This document shows positions 31,710-42,886 of a stretch of 64,000 bases of DNA, in pieces. Numbering within the stretch: the stretch's first letter is position 1; each line of letters starts with the position of its first letter. Origin of the DNA: Cordilura impudica (taxonomy: Eukaryota; Arthropoda; Insecta; Diptera; Scathophagidae); assembly GCA_963682025.1 (NCBI GenBank), contig OY821519.1, positions 161,834,487 to 161,898,486 of the forward strand, given 5' to 3'. Under the pieces are notes generated by a model. It did not search any database and was not told where the DNA came from. It saw nothing but the letters and a program-made list of their open reading frames with translations. The position numbers and the translations under genes are program-made.

Positions 31710-32401
31710 GGGGGGTAAGGTTTTAAAAGTTAAAAAAAGTCGTATTTTCATAATTCTTTTTTGAAGATATGAATAATGTTGGATTATTTATTTCATACAT
31801 ACGTTATAGCGTAACATTTGAATAATCTTTGGAAAAAATTTCAATTAAAAATTTTAATTAATAAGTCCGTGACAAGGAATCTTCGGAGCTCCGCGGAGGC
31901 GTTGTTGTTTTGCGGTGAACATCATATCTCGTTACCGGATCATGTGAAATAAAAAAATCGAAATGCGTTTGAAAGGTGACATGTTTCCTGAGGTAGCGAC
32001 GAAGAGTTTTTTACAATTTTTTTTTGCAGCATTTTGAAGTGAAAAACGATTTTAGCTATACAATTTCGGGAATTTGTTGTTAAAAAATGGGAAGAAAATG
32101 GAATTAAAAAAACTCTTCGTGGTTACCTGATGATTTATATTTATATAGTGTCTAAAATTTCAAAAGAATCGGTCAAGTAGATGTTGAGTTATGATGTTCA
32201 CGGACTTCGAACATTTATTTGCGAGAAAGTCGGTTTAAAGCTTTTTAAAAACTGATTTATATACCTTATGAGGCCGGTCGCTGGAAACGCTGTATCTTCT
32301 TAAGTTTCGCTCTGATTTACTTAAAATTTTGACACAACACGCTCGATATGTTGTGCATTCAGAAAGAGAAATGCAAAAAAGGTTTTATAACCTACCCCCC
32401 C
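31710..32401. mobile_element. TTAA-flanked MITE A (piggyBac-like)
   Basis: About 690 bp. The left end GGGGGGTAAGGTTTTAAAAG mirrors the right end, which read inward on the minus strand is GGGGGGGTAGGTTATAAAAC. TTAA lies on both sides (31706-31709, 32402-32405). No transposase. TTAA targeting suggests piggyBac-type mobilisation. Confidence 0.75.
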
Positions 32402-32405
32402 TTAA

Positions 32406-32686
32406 CCCTGGACAGTTACTGTTCTTCGAATCGACGAAGCTCATTTACTCTTTATCATATAAACCAAAAAAGGGGCCAAATTCATATCGAATTTTAAGAC
32501 TGAAAAATAATTTTTATTTTATATTCAATTTTTTTCTTTATTTTGTAATAAAATGTTTAACATAAAAAAATTTTTGTTTATTTTTTACTTTAAAAATTGT
32601 TCAGCTACAAATTTTTTAAATAAATTGTTCGTCAATTCGACGAAGAGTAACTTTAATGTACTTAAATGAAGAGTAACCTTCCAGGG
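32406..32686. mobile_element. TTAA-flanked MITE B, abutting MITE A
   Basis: 281 bp. Left end CCCTGGACAGTTACTGTTCT; right end, read inward, CCCTGGAAGGTTACTCTTCA. TTAA on both sides (32402-32405, shared with MITE A, and 32687-32690). Different end sequence from MITE A, so a different family using the same target type. Confidence 0.8.
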
Positions 32687-32690
32687 TTAA

Positions 32691-33747
32691 GGAAGTGCAA
32701 ACACCAATACACCTACACAAAAGAGAAAAAAATATTTCATATTTCATCATACATGTAAACTGAAAATTTTTTGCAAAGTTATCTATAAATCCAAAAAAAT
32801 AAAATATAAGGGCGTATTAGTTTTACTTCAAAAAAAACTTATTATTCCAAATCGCCTTTAATTTTTCCATGATAATTTCAATAAATTATTTAAATTAAAA
32901 TCTTAAAGATACCTACTTACTTAATTTATGTTTGTCTAAATTTTTGAAAGCAAATTGTGCAAAAATTAATATTATGAGTGAAAAAAAAAATTATTTTCCC
33001 ACCTCTCTTCTGAAATTACAATGTAATTTAATTATGCAAAGTTACAATAATTTAAATTTTAAACTTAATATTGCACTATTTTTTCAAGTGCTTTTCAATA
33101 CAGAGCTTTAAACGAAATCATACGTTGGACAACAACAAAATCCACATTGAAGATCTCTTTTTTCTCAAATATTTATCAAAAAAGCTGGCCATCAGAGAAC
33201 CTGAGCGAAAGCACTCCTAACAACACAAAACAATTTTGAGATGAAAAACAAAACAGACAAACGGAAAAGTTTAGTTTGATAAAAGAAGTAAAATATGTTT
33301 AAAATTTCATTCGTTACTTTTTTTTGCAGAATTTTTTCATTGACCAACAAAGGGAATTTAAAGAAGAATTGGAGTAGATATTAGTTTTTTTGTGCATTTT
33401 TTGAGTTCAACTTATTCCATATGTAACACGAAATCTGCATATGTAGTTCTATTGTCATTAGTAGTGCTGCCAATTTTGACAACTTATTGTAATTTCGACG
33501 ATTTTTCAATTTGTTAAAATGATTTTTTAAATTTGTTTAAATGATGATTGCAGATTTAAAATTTTCAGTAGTATAAAAATTACGACTTCAAGGGTTAACA
33601 ATTAATAGGTTGTTTATCGAAAATTGATAGTTTTTGTTCAGTGTAAATGGAAATTACAAAATATGTACAGATTTAATTCTGGGTCAAGTCGTTTCAAAAC
33701 GGAAATACCTTGAATAGCATCTCCATTTAAGATTTAAGTTTTAATTA
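32691..33747. other. Unrecognised A/T-rich DNA inside the Helitron
   Basis: No ORF, repeat or inverted pair that I can support, apart from gtgctgccaat near 33468, which resembles hAT ends but has no clear partner. Confidence 0.3.
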
Positions 33748-34019
33748 CGGCGCACATTGGGTTGAAATCGCAAAAAATGGAGATTAATTGAATAATGAAA
33801 ATGAAGTTTTTTAAAAAATACTTATTACTCGATTAAAGAGTACTAAATTCTACATCACTACCGAAAATTTCAATGTCATACGTTTTTTACTTTTCTTGCT
33901 ACGTAGCCTTAAAGTTAAGAAATTTTTAAGTTTTTTTCTAATAGTTGTGAAAATTGAAATTTGTCATACTTTAAAGCTAAATATTTTTATTTTTAACAGT
34001 CAAAAGTGATACTTTTATT

Positions 34020-36846
34020 ATGGAATCTTCAACGTCAGGTATTTTAACGTAATTTAAAAAAAAATAATTTAACAAAAAATATGTAGAAATATTTTTAATT
34101 ATTTTTTTTTAAATATGCTTAAATTTGGGCTATTTTTAAAATATATGTGGAGTTTTAAATGGGAATAGGCTAAAATTGGGTAAAAGTGTAAATTGTGTAT
34201 TAAACTGTAGTATGTAAGCTTTCATATTTATAAAAAAAATGTTGCGCGTTTTTGCGCCAATTAAATATATTTAATAAATTAAAAAAATAGCCACTCATAA
34301 AAAAGCGGTTCTTGTTGTCTTTAATTTGTTTTGTTCTCGTTTTCGTTGTTATGATTGTTATTGTTGTTATTGTTATACTACAATTTTTTTGTTTGTTGGT
34401 AGCAGTGTTGCCATAAGATAAATATGAAATAGTGCTAGGGCATTTAAAAAAAGTTGCTAAACAGCTCTTAAAAATTAATTAAAGGCCCTGCAGAAAAAAA
34501 ACTAGTAAAATTACGCAAAAAATAAAATTATTAAATTTAGAAACAATAAAAAAAAGTTTTAAAAAGAGCTAAACAAAAAAATAGCAAATTTTAAAAATGT
34601 TGGTTGCTAGATTGTGCTAGATCTAGCACCCAAGGTGTAAAAATGGCAAGCCTGGTTACTAGTTATTCGTTATTTTTGCGTTTGTGAAAACGTCAAATGT
34701 ACTGAAAGTGCTGTAAAGTTTGTTATTGGGTAATTGGTACAAACAAATACTTTAAGCTTCTGATTTATAATATGCTACTGTCTAAACTTTTTAGGAACAA
34801 GCTCCAAAACAGTATTTTTCTCTCGTCAGAGTCTTTACGATATTTTTCGGAATGCAGACTCTTTGCTATTTAAAGAAAAAATTAATATTTTGAAAGAAGA
34901 AATAATAAAACGTACAAACCCTGTTGATATGAAAGATTTTCAAACTAAATTTAATAGTTACGTTTTTGATTTTAAGAGTCGATGGTCTAAATCAAATAGA
35001 CATGATGGCCGTTTTTGTAGAGATAATAAAAACTGGTTAGATTCTTCCATCTCATTTGCAGTGCACACAAATAAAAGAGGCCGCAAAGAAATGGAGTTTG
35101 ATGAATGTTCATCAAAAACAAAAACAAAGAAATGCAAGGATATAAGAGATAAGTCATCGCTGTCTGTGTTAAGCTATGCCACTCAAATGAGTTTACGAGC
35201 TTCTGGCCATATAGAAGCATCAAAAATATTGAAAGATGTTACTTCTTCCCCATCTAGAGCTGCAAAATATAAGGCAAGTTTGACATCACAAGAACGTGCA
35301 AAACAACTAAGTGCAGAATCTGCGCTTATAGTGCTGGCAGAAGCAAAGCTTACTCGTAGCCAGTATAATGTGATTAGAAAAGCTGCTCCGGAGAAGTTTC
35401 CTTCTTACACAATCGTCCAACAAGCGAAAAAAGATTGTTACCCAATGGAAGACGCAATACGAGTAACCGAAACAACAGCTCAAATAAGTCTGCAAGCTCT
35501 TCTTAATCACACTGTTGAGCGTTTAGTTTTACTGCAAAAAGATGTTATTGCCACCTTATCTGATTACGAATTGTCAAAAATTATCTTATACACAAAGTGG
35601 GGATTTGATGGAAGCTCCGGACACAGCTCATACAAACAAGCTTTCCATGGTCATGGTGCAAGTGACGCAGCGGTTTTCATAACGTGCATTGTTCCACTTA
35701 GAATGGTGTGTCAAAAAAAAGTTATCTGGCAAAATCCTCGCCCATCATCAACAAGATTTTGTAGGCCATTAAAAATTGAATTTGTTAAAGAATGTTTGAG
35801 TGTCTCCACACAAAAGAAAAAAAAGGGTGGATGAAGAGATAAATGAGCTTGAAAATTCTCTAGTATTCACAGAAGACAGATCTGTAAGCGTAGCTCATAA
35901 GCTTATGTTAGTAATGGTAGATGGAAAAGTTTGCAATGCACTCACAGACACAAAATCAACCCAGAGGTGTTATTTATGTGGGTCATCCAGTAAAGATTTT
36001 AATAATGTGGAAAGAATGATCGCCAAGGAGGTAAAAACAGATACGTTGGATTTTGGTCTATCTATATTACATGGCTGGATTCGTTTTTATGAATGTCTTT
36101 TACACGTGTCGTATAAATTACCAATAAAAAAATGGCAAGCTAGAACTGATTCCGATAAAACAATAGTTGCTGAAAACAAGAGACGAATTCAAACGGAATT
36201 TAGAAATAAAACTGGTCTTATTATAGACCAACCAAAACCCGGCTTCGGCAATTCGAATGATGGCAACACGGCTAGAAGATTTTTTGAAAACGCTAGTATA
36301 TCAGCAGATATAACGAAAATTGATTTTGAACTAATTGAAAAGATGCACACAATTTTAATTGTTGTATCTTCTGGTCATGAAATCGATGTTGAAAAATTCA
36401 GGCAATTTTCATATAATACAGCTCGACTTTTTGTAGAGAAATATCCGTGGTTTAACATGCCTCCTACTCTGCATAAGTTTTTAATACATGGTCCAGAAAT
36501 CATTTCGCACGCTTTATTACCGATTGGCCAACTGTCAGAAGAAGCACAAGAAGCTCGAAATAAGGATTTTAAAAACTACAGAGAAAACTTTTCGCGTAAA
36601 TGTAGCCGGGAGGAATCGAATCGGGATATACTAAATAGGTTTCTATTAACCTCAGATCCAATTATTTCTGGAAAAATGAAGTTAAATAAAAATAAAATAA
36701 AACACCTCCCAAAATTAGCAGTGGAGCTATTAATTTCGCCGTCAATTTTGCCGACAGAAACAGAAATCGCTTATTATATAGATGACGATGATGAGGGTGA
36801 CGGTGTCGATGGATGGGAATCTGAAGAGTTTGGACATATATTCTAA
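34020..36846 (+). CDS. Transib (RAG1-related) transposase, one frameshift
   Basis: Exon 1 is 34020-34038 (MESSTS plus one base, donor GGTATT). Exon 2 begins at 34795 after TTTTTAG and gives TSSKTVFFSRQSLYDIF. About 680 codons in all; an A-run at 35814-35824 carries a one-base indel, so frames 34797-35834 and 35800-36846 must be joined. Motifs in order: basic N-terminal part; KWGFDGSSGHSSYKQAF with catalytic Asp 1 (about 35601); KLMLVMVDGKV with Asp 2 (about 35920); CYLC zinc pair (about 35969); LHKFLIHGPEI with HX4H (about 36470); LSEEAQEARNK with the catalytic Glu (about 36540). Order and spacing follow the RAG1 core: Asp, Asp, CX2C, HX4H, Glu. An acidic tail (DDDDEGDGVDGWESE) closes it. It would cut at the CACAGTG-type ends. 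The alternative, a Chapaev-like relative, is disfavoured by the CGGCG duplication. Confidence 0.85.
34403..34654. mobile_element. hAT-type MITE in the Transib intron
   Basis: 252 bp. Ends CAGTGTTGCCAT and, read inward from the right, CAGGCTTGCCAT. Flanks gttggtag (34395-34402) and gttactag (34655-34662) agree at 6 of 8 bases, the hAT duplication length. No coding sequence. Confidence 0.75.
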
Positions 36847-37323
36847 AAAAACAGGTTAGAAACACTTTACAAAATAAAATGTATATATTTTTGCTACTTT
36901 TTCGATAAAAGGCTATAAATATAATTTTCATTTCTCGAATAATATAGGAAAACAGTATAAAAACCAAGAATAACATCAACAAAATGATTTAATGACTAGA
37001 CAAGTGTGGGACAAAATGGGTTAAAGTTCCAAAATTGTCATTTTCACTTGGCGGTGTAAGGTACAACACTCATAGCAAATTTCATCAAAATCGGATGTCG
37101 TAAGGCTCTCCAGTTGCTTGATTTGAGAAAGATTAATGCAAATTCTTTAATATAATATTAGTTAAATTAAATAAATAAAAAAAGTTCTCTTCAAAAGTAT
37201 ACAATATTTTTGTTTTTTTTTTATAACTTATGTATAACTAATCCAAAAAAAATACTACCTAATCAATTAGACCCTTCGTTGAATTAATCTCCATTTTGGG
37301 GAAATCGAACCCACTGTGCGGCG

Positions 37324-37725
37324 ATACTTTAAACCCATATTGTATGTTTCAGCTATAGATACATATCAATAAAATTATTTAGTTGATTGCTGTGTTAAAT
37401 TTTTTTCGTTGAAATTTCATCACTAATATATTTTTATATATAGAAATAACCAATGCTGCAATAATATTCGTAACATGAATGATATAAATAAATTGTATTG
37501 TTTCCTTTTGTAGTATTTTTTCGAGTTTTATAAGCGGTAAAATTTTCTTGACAATTTCTTGACGATTTTGGCGATTGTCGATTTTCAGAAGATTTTATTA
37601 GCAGCACTGGTCGGTAACAAAGAAGAGAGAAAAATCTGTGTGGGCTTGTATAAAATGAGAAAGATTAAATTTTGTTTGTGTATTTCGCATAGCTTTGTAT
37701 GGACTGCTATGTGTGTGTATTATTT
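37324..37725. other. Helitron-internal DNA right of Transib
   Basis: A/T-rich, with no supported feature. It ends at the second copy of the Helitron 5' region. Confidence 0.4.
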
Positions 37726-37838
37726 CAGCGTTACAGAATCAGTCAGTTAGTCAGTGAGTCAGGGATCAGCGTAAATATATTTAAGATACAAAAATAATAA
37801 AGTTGTAAACAGTATTTCTAATAAAGTATATGACAACA
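37726..37838 (-). repeat. Helitron 5' end and remaining copia2 3' LTR piece
   Basis: 37726-37786 is the outer Helitron 5' end (TC terminus on the minus strand). 37787-37838 (tacaaaaataataaagttg ... gacaaca) continues the LTR and matches 42887-42938 except for one base near the end. A gaggagg purine tract on the minus strand adjoins it at 37839-37850. Confidence 0.88.
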
Positions 37839-37855
37839 TACCTCCTCAACTTTAT

Positions 37856-38560
37856 TTACTTTTGAACCATGCCAAATTTAAGACTACATAGTTTGTGTTT
37901 GATTTTTGCCACAGGTTTTGTCAAGGCATCTGCCGGCATCTCATTAGTTGACATGTATTCAAGTTCGATGATTTTCTTCTCAACAGCATCTCTGATGAAA
38001 TGATATTTATAATAAATATGTTTAGTTCTTGAATGATGAGCACCAAATTTTGCCATTTGTTGAGCACTTTGAGAATCAGAAAATACTTGAATTGGTATTT
38101 CATTCTTGTAGCATAATTCCTCCAATATATATGAGAGATAACAAGCTTCCTTTGCAGCCTCAGTTAAAGCCACATATTCTGCCTCTGCACTAGATGCAGC
38201 GATTACCTTTTGTTTTCTGGATTCCCAAGAAATGACTCCACCTGCGAAAATAAAACAAAATCCAGTTTGTGATTTTCTATCATTTACATCCTGCGCCCAA
38301 TTGGCATCAACAAAGCCCGCTATTTCTAAACCTGTTTTATTATATGTTAGTACTGTGTCTTTGGTCGAATTAAGATATTTTATAATATGTAGTGCAGCAT
38401 TTAGGTGCTGCTTTCTGGGATCTTGTGAAAATTGGGAAAGCAAGTTAACGCTGCATGTTATATCTGGACGACTATATAAAGATAAATGTAGCAAAGATCC
38501 AATAATTTCCTGATAGTAAGTTTGGTTAATTTTGTCTGCCTCTCCAGAAATTTTTAGTTC
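37856..38560 (-). pseudogene. copia2 RNase H
   Basis: Open from 38494 to 37856 (213 codons). SLYSRPDITCSVNLLSQFSQ, IAGFVDANWAQDVNDRKSQT (first Asp), AASSAEAEYVALTEAAKEAC (Glu), VFSDSQSAQQMAKFGAHHSR (second Asp) and EMPADALTKPVAKIKHKL are all present. The upstream linker has a TAA (VKIPMQAK, stop). This domain itself looks intact. Confidence 0.88.
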
Positions 38561-39310
38561 TTTTTCTAATTTTTATTTAGCTTGCATTGGAATTTTAACT
38601 GATTTTGAATTTTCTAAACCATATTTCGAAACAATATTTCAAATATATCCAGGTTGTGATATTGAAAGCGTTCCTTTTCCAACATTAATTTCTAAACCAA
38701 TGCAATGTTTTGGTTCCAAAAGATCTGCAATTTCAAAATTTTCTTGTAGTTTAATTATAAATGTTTCTGTGTAATTATCGTCGTTTGAAGCTATGACTAT
38801 AGCATCAACATAAAGTGCCACCATCATTGTTCTATTCGATGATTGAGTAAAATAAATGCATTGATCATATTTTGATTGATTTAATCCAAATTGTTTAATT
38901 ATTGCATCAATCCTTTTAAACCACTGCCTTCCAGCTTGTTTTAAACCATAGATAGCCTTTTCTAATTTGCAGACTTGATTCCTAGTTTTCTCCTGAATGA
39001 ATCCTTCTGGTTGCTCCATAAATATTTCTTCGTCCAAATCACCGTTTAAAAATTCTGTGGATACGTCCAACTGCCGAAGTTTTAAATCATTCTCAACAAC
39101 TAGAGCATATGTTAAACGAAGGGAACTTTGACGTATGACAGGAGCAAATGTATCCATATAGTCAACACCTAACTGCTGTGTATAGCCTTTGGCGACTAGT
39201 CTAGCTTTTCTTTTTTCTATTATTCCATCTGGTCTATATTTCGATTTCAATACCCATTTGCATCCTACGGGTTTTCGGTAAGTCAGTTAATTTCCACGTC
39301 CCATTTTTCA
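38561..39310 (-). pseudogene. copia2 reverse transcriptase (YVDA)
   Basis: Open 39250-38639. RPDGIIEKRKARLVAKGYTQ, DTFAPVIRQSSLRLTYALVV, LRQLDVSTEFLNGDLDEEIF, LEKAIYGLKQAGRQWFKRID and MMVALYVDAIVIASNDDNY. The second Asp of YVDD is Ala, which removes a metal ligand. A frame change at about 39245 separates it from the domain start (NGTWKLTDLPKTRRMQMGIE). Confidence 0.88.
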
Positions 39311-40770
39311 TAAGAGAGTTGTATTCATCCAGTATTGCGCTATGCCACTCGCTGCTATCATTTGAAGATAAAGCTTCTTTTAACGTTTTTGGATCATCAT
39401 GTTTTTCTTCATGTACTTCTTGTACTCTTGAGTAATTTTCGGTACTTGTCAGATCATTTTTATTTGATGTGTCTTCAAAAACACCTTCTGACTCATCATC
39501 ATTCATTTCAGCATTCGATATTTCAGATACGCTTTTGTATTGGAAATTATAAAACCCATCACCATTTGATTTATTTTCGTTATCATTTCTATAAACCTCG
39601 TGTTCTAAAAATTTGACGTCTCTACTTTTGATGACAAGTTTGGAACCTGCTTGCCATAGTCTGTAGGCTTTTGATTCATCTGAATATCCGACAAGATAAA
39701 ATTGGTGACTTCTAGCTTCCCACTTTGACTTGTTTGGTTTTTTATCCAACACAAACGATTTACAGCCAATCTGGCGCAAATGACTAACTGAAGGAATTTT
39801 TCCAAACCACATTTCTTCCGGTGTTTTATTAGTGTTTAGAAGTGTTGGACAACGATTTCTGATATACGCAGCAGTATGAACAAGTTCTGCCCACAAACAT
39901 TGAGGTAGATTCGCTTCTAGTATAAGACATCTAGCCATTTCCACTAGTGTGCGATTCATTCGCTCGGCTACTCCATTTTGCTAAGGAGTGTATTCTTCCG
40001 TCAATTGTCGCTTTATACCATTATTCTTTAGGAAATTTGAAAATTGTTGTGATGTTCATTCACGGGCAATGTCACTACGAATTAGTTTAATCTTTTTACC
40101 AGTCTCGTTTTCTGCTTGCACCATGAAATCTTTAAATGCTTGCAGGTACATATCTTTTGTTCTAAGAAAAACCACGAATACTTTCCTCGAAAAATCGTCA
40201 ATAAACGTAGCAAAATAGATTTTTCTATTCAAGGATTCAACCCTCATTGGTCCACATAAATCAGTGTGTATCAGATATAAAAGTTCGCTGTTCTAAGAAA
40301 AACCACGAATACTTTCCTCAAAAAATCGTCAATAAACGTAGCAAAATAGATTTTTCTATTCAAGGATTCAACCCTCATTGGTCCAAATAAATCAGTGTGT
40401 ATAAGACCTAAAAGTTCGCTAGACGATTTATCTTTCTTATGGGAGAACGGTAATATTGTTTGTTTACCACGAATACAGGCGATACAATTTAATTGATTTT
40501 TTCTAAATTTTGGCAAGCCAACTACCATTTTCTCTGTTTGTAACTGTACTAACTGTTTCAAATTCAAGTGCCCATATCTTTTATGCCAAAGTTATACATT
40601 GTTGCCTGCACATTTTTCAAGTTCCTGGGAAATTTGTGTGCATTTTTCATTAAGATCAACATTTTTGGCTGTTTTAACAATAAAAAGGCCATTATCCTTA
40701 AAAGCTTCAATTAATTTCATACCATCTTTCAAAATTCGAGCGCTATTCACCGCCATTACCACCTTACAAC
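39234..40770 (-). pseudogene. copia2 integrase with internal duplication
   Basis: Pre-integrase part (MNLKQLVQLQTEKMVVGLPK, CIACIRGKQT) at 40567-40450. SSELLGLIHTDLFGPMRVES has the first catalytic Asp, IYFATFIDDFLRKVFVVFLR follows. The next 131 bp repeat the previous 131. Then IKLIRSDIARE (second Asp block, Asn changed to Ile), a stop, and, from 39959, MNRTLVEMARCLILEANLPQ. ERMN-linked Glu lies just upstream across a stop. The C-terminal tail to 39234 is open (242 codons). Confidence 0.85.
40159..40420 (-). repeat. 131-bp tandem duplication in copia2 integrase
   Basis: Units 40159-40289 and 40290-40420 differ at about five positions, including cga/caa and cca(c/a)ataa. Since 131 is not a multiple of three, it shifts the frame. 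Confidence 0.93.
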
Positions 40771-41285
40771 CACTTTATGTTGCTTTCCCAGTGGATATCA
40801 AATTACATCGTAAGTCAGGGATATACAAAGTGTTGTATAGGTGCGCTCTTTTCATTAAATTATCAACCTCTACATTGAGTTCTACTGTGCCAATCCCATG
40901 AACGCTAAGTTCCTTTTTATCTGCTAATTGAACTTTTCCACAATATGAAGTGTCTATTGATATGAATGGTGCAGATAAACTACACATGTGTGAAGTTGCT
41001 CCACTATCAATGCACCAGCTATCAAATTTAGTTGAGTTTACGGACTGGACAGTATCTAAATTGATATTATCTGCGGGTACTATGAACCTTGCGTGGTTTT
41101 CTACGCAATTCAACTTGTTTTTGATTGAACTAACTCTACAGTTTTTAGCCATATGTCCTTTTTCCCACATCGATGGCAATTATAAGGAAAATGTGAATTG
41201 GACGTACCTTCTTTTTCCATTTTCTTGTTACCTTGCCAATTCTTCTTCAAAAAATGTCGGTTGACCTTCATTGCTATATTTTCTG
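40771..41285 (-). pseudogene. copia2 gag zinc knuckle and protease
   Basis: CHRW..KGHMAKNCRVSS near 41180-41140 is the knuckle, broken by a frame change. CIDSGATSHMCS at about 41020-40985 is the protease site (DSG intact). GKVQLADKKELSVHGIGTVE and NLMKRAHLYNTLYIPDLRCN ... LISTGKAT follow, as in Copia proteases. Confidence 0.85.
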
Positions 41286-41878
41286 CTACTTTTTCTTCAT
41301 TTTTGTCTCCAACCCCGGAAAATCATTTGCAGTGTCCACCGCAGCTTTAATTGGATTGAATTTGGTTGATAAAGCATCCAGTAGTAAAACAATAAGCAAG
41401 TCTTCGTCTAACTTAAGATCCATCTCGGACAGACATGAAATACACATGTCAAATTCAATTAAAAATTGTGTAATAGTTTGCTTATCACCCATTCTTAAAT
41501 TTAATAACTTACGGTATGATTCTGCCTTGCGTCTCATAGACTTACGATTATAGGTTTCTTCTAGATATTTCCATATTTCTTGTGACGTCTTGAAATTTTT
41601 TACCATCGACACAATATTGGGCTCTAATGCAATAAGGATCTTTGTTCTGGCATCCAAGTCGTTGTCGATAAATTCTTCGAGCAATTTTAGCTTACTTTCA
41701 TATTCTTTTTTCTCTGCTGTTGTAGCTGATTGTGACAATGGACTTATTTCGGGTTTGTTCTCTTTTCCTAACACCATCTTTAAAAATCGGTTCTTGTGCA
41801 AAATAGCCTCAATTTGAGCCTTCCAAGTTCCGTAATTCGTTTCATTAAAAGAGGGATCTTTCCAGTGGGTGTCGTCAT
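41286..41878 (-). pseudogene. copia2 gag
   Basis: ATG at 41878 reads MTTPTGKIPLL, where a one-T deletion shifts the frame. 41801-41286 is open: MHKNRFLKMVLGKENKPEIS, LDARTKILIALEPNIVSMVK, AESYRKLLNLRMGDKQTITQ and LDALSTKFNPIKAAVDTAND. It aligns by eye with copia1 gag. Confidence 0.86.
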
Positions 41879-42033
41879 ATTTTTAGCTTCAAATTTATTT
41901 TTATCTGCCCTTATGTAACAGCTTCCAGATCAATGTGTTACCACTTCAAAATTCCACCAAATTCAATTAGCCTTCGTTTTACACTTCTTAAATATTTAAA
42001 TATTTTATAATACTTCATCTTCCTGTAACGGTC

Positions 42034-42047
42034 CTGGGCCCATAACC
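42034..42047 (-). other. copia2 primer-binding site
   Basis: GGTTATGGGCCCAG on the minus strand, directly after the LTR end CAACAATA. Same as in copia1. Confidence 0.87.
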
Positions 42048-42200
42048 TATTGTTGTATTAATATTCAAATGAAACAATCTATTTAAGAATATGTATATAA
42101 ATTGATGTTGTTTTATTAACAGTTCAAATTGAAGAAGGAAAAAATGAAAAATATTTATAACTACAAATTCAATGAACAAAATGTTTCTTATTTAACAATA

Positions 42201-42886
42201 AAGGGTGATTTTTTAAGAGCTATAGGAAAGTTTTCAAAAAAAAAAAACACATAAAATTCAGAAAAATGCATGAAATCTTTATCTGAATCGATAGTACGGT
42301 TCATATAATTTAATGTTTGAAGATTATTTCATGCAAATGTTGACCGTGACTGCACCTCAAATGGTCCATCCGCTTAGTCCAATTTTGGCATACTCTTTCC
42401 AACATTTCGGCCGGTATTTCACGAATAAATGCTCCAATGTTGTCTTCCAATGCGTCAATTGAAGCGGGATTGTCTGTATAGACATGAGCTTTAACATAGC
42501 CCCACAAAAAATAGTCTAAAGGCGTTAAATCGCACGATCTAGGCGGTCAATTGACCGGTCCCGAACGTGAAATAAAGCGTGTTGGTGGTTTACTGTCCAA
42601 CAATGTAAATTTGGTGCGAAATTTAGTCACAATAGCCCGAATAGCCGCTTCAGTGGGTCGATTAAACTGACCATAAAATGGAAGAAGCGCGCGATGAACT
42701 TTCTTAACAGAGCACGCATTTTGATAATAAAATTCAATAACTTGCAAGCGTTGTTCGCTTGTAAGACGATTCATGGTTCAATTATAGACCAAACTGAAGA
42801 TGTTTGACAACGAAACAAAACACGAAACGTGCGTCAGCTGTTTAAACCAGTGTTGCCAAAAAGATAATAGCTAAAAAATCAGCCTT
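42201..42886 (-). mobile_element. Internally deleted mariner-like element
   Basis: 686 bp. Left end aagggtgattttttaagagc; right end, read inward, aaggctgattttttagctat. TA on both sides (42199-42200, 42887-42888). Codes on the minus strand. Confidence 0.9.
42310..42774 (-). pseudogene. mariner transposase, middle deleted
   Basis: 42774-42547 reads MNRLTSEQRLQVIEFYYQNA and RPTEAAIRAIVTKFRTKFTL, the helix-turn-helix half. A TGA at 42549-42547 is followed by PPRSCDLTPLDYFLWGYVKA, which carries the last catalytic Asp block, then DNIGAFIREIPAEMLERVCQ to 42310. About half the normal ~340 residues, including the first two catalytic Asp, are missing between RSGPVN and PPRSCD. It could only move with help from an intact relative. 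Confidence 0.85.

Larger units (their letters stand above)
33753..37318 (+). mobile_element. Full-length Transib element
   Basis: 3566 bp. The terminal repeats match at 31 of 40 positions: left CACATTGGGTTGAAATCGCA, right (read inward) CACAGTGGGTTCGATTTCCC. Both sides carry the 5-bp duplication CGGCG (33748-33752, 37319-37323), the GC-rich target typical of Transib. The right end begins with CACAGTG, the heptamer of V(D)J recombination signals. Inside is one transposase gene with an intron and a single frameshift. A hAT MITE is inserted in the intron. The short age-related damage suggests a fairly recent copy. Confidence 0.92.
30369..37786 (-). mobile_element. Helitron inserted in the copia2 3' LTR
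   Basis: The minus-strand 5' end starts TC (TCTTAAATATATTTACGC, at 37786) and the 3' end finishes CTAG at 30369, after a short GGCG/CGCC hairpin about 10 bases upstream. It lies exactly between A and T of the LTR sequence, as shown by comparison with the other LTR, and there is no target duplication; these are the Helitron rules. Near the 3' end is a helicase C-terminal fragment. A second copy of the 5' terminal sequence lies at 30915-30999, so 30369-30999 alone looks like a short non-autonomous Helitron. The 6.7 kb between the two 5' ends holds MITEs and a Transib element. Confidence 0.85.

Noticed and set aside
36662..36982. 106-codon minus-strand ORF over the Transib 3' end
   Set aside because: Antisense shadow of the transposase acidic tail.
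33465..37610. Possible hAT ends gtgctgccaat and agtgctgctaat enclosing Transib
   Set aside because: Only about 11 bases agree and no 8-bp duplication was found.
37726..37838. Looked like a solo LTR stub left of copia2
   Set aside because: It is the Helitron 5' end plus the rest of the copia2 LTR; the other half lies at 30217-30368.
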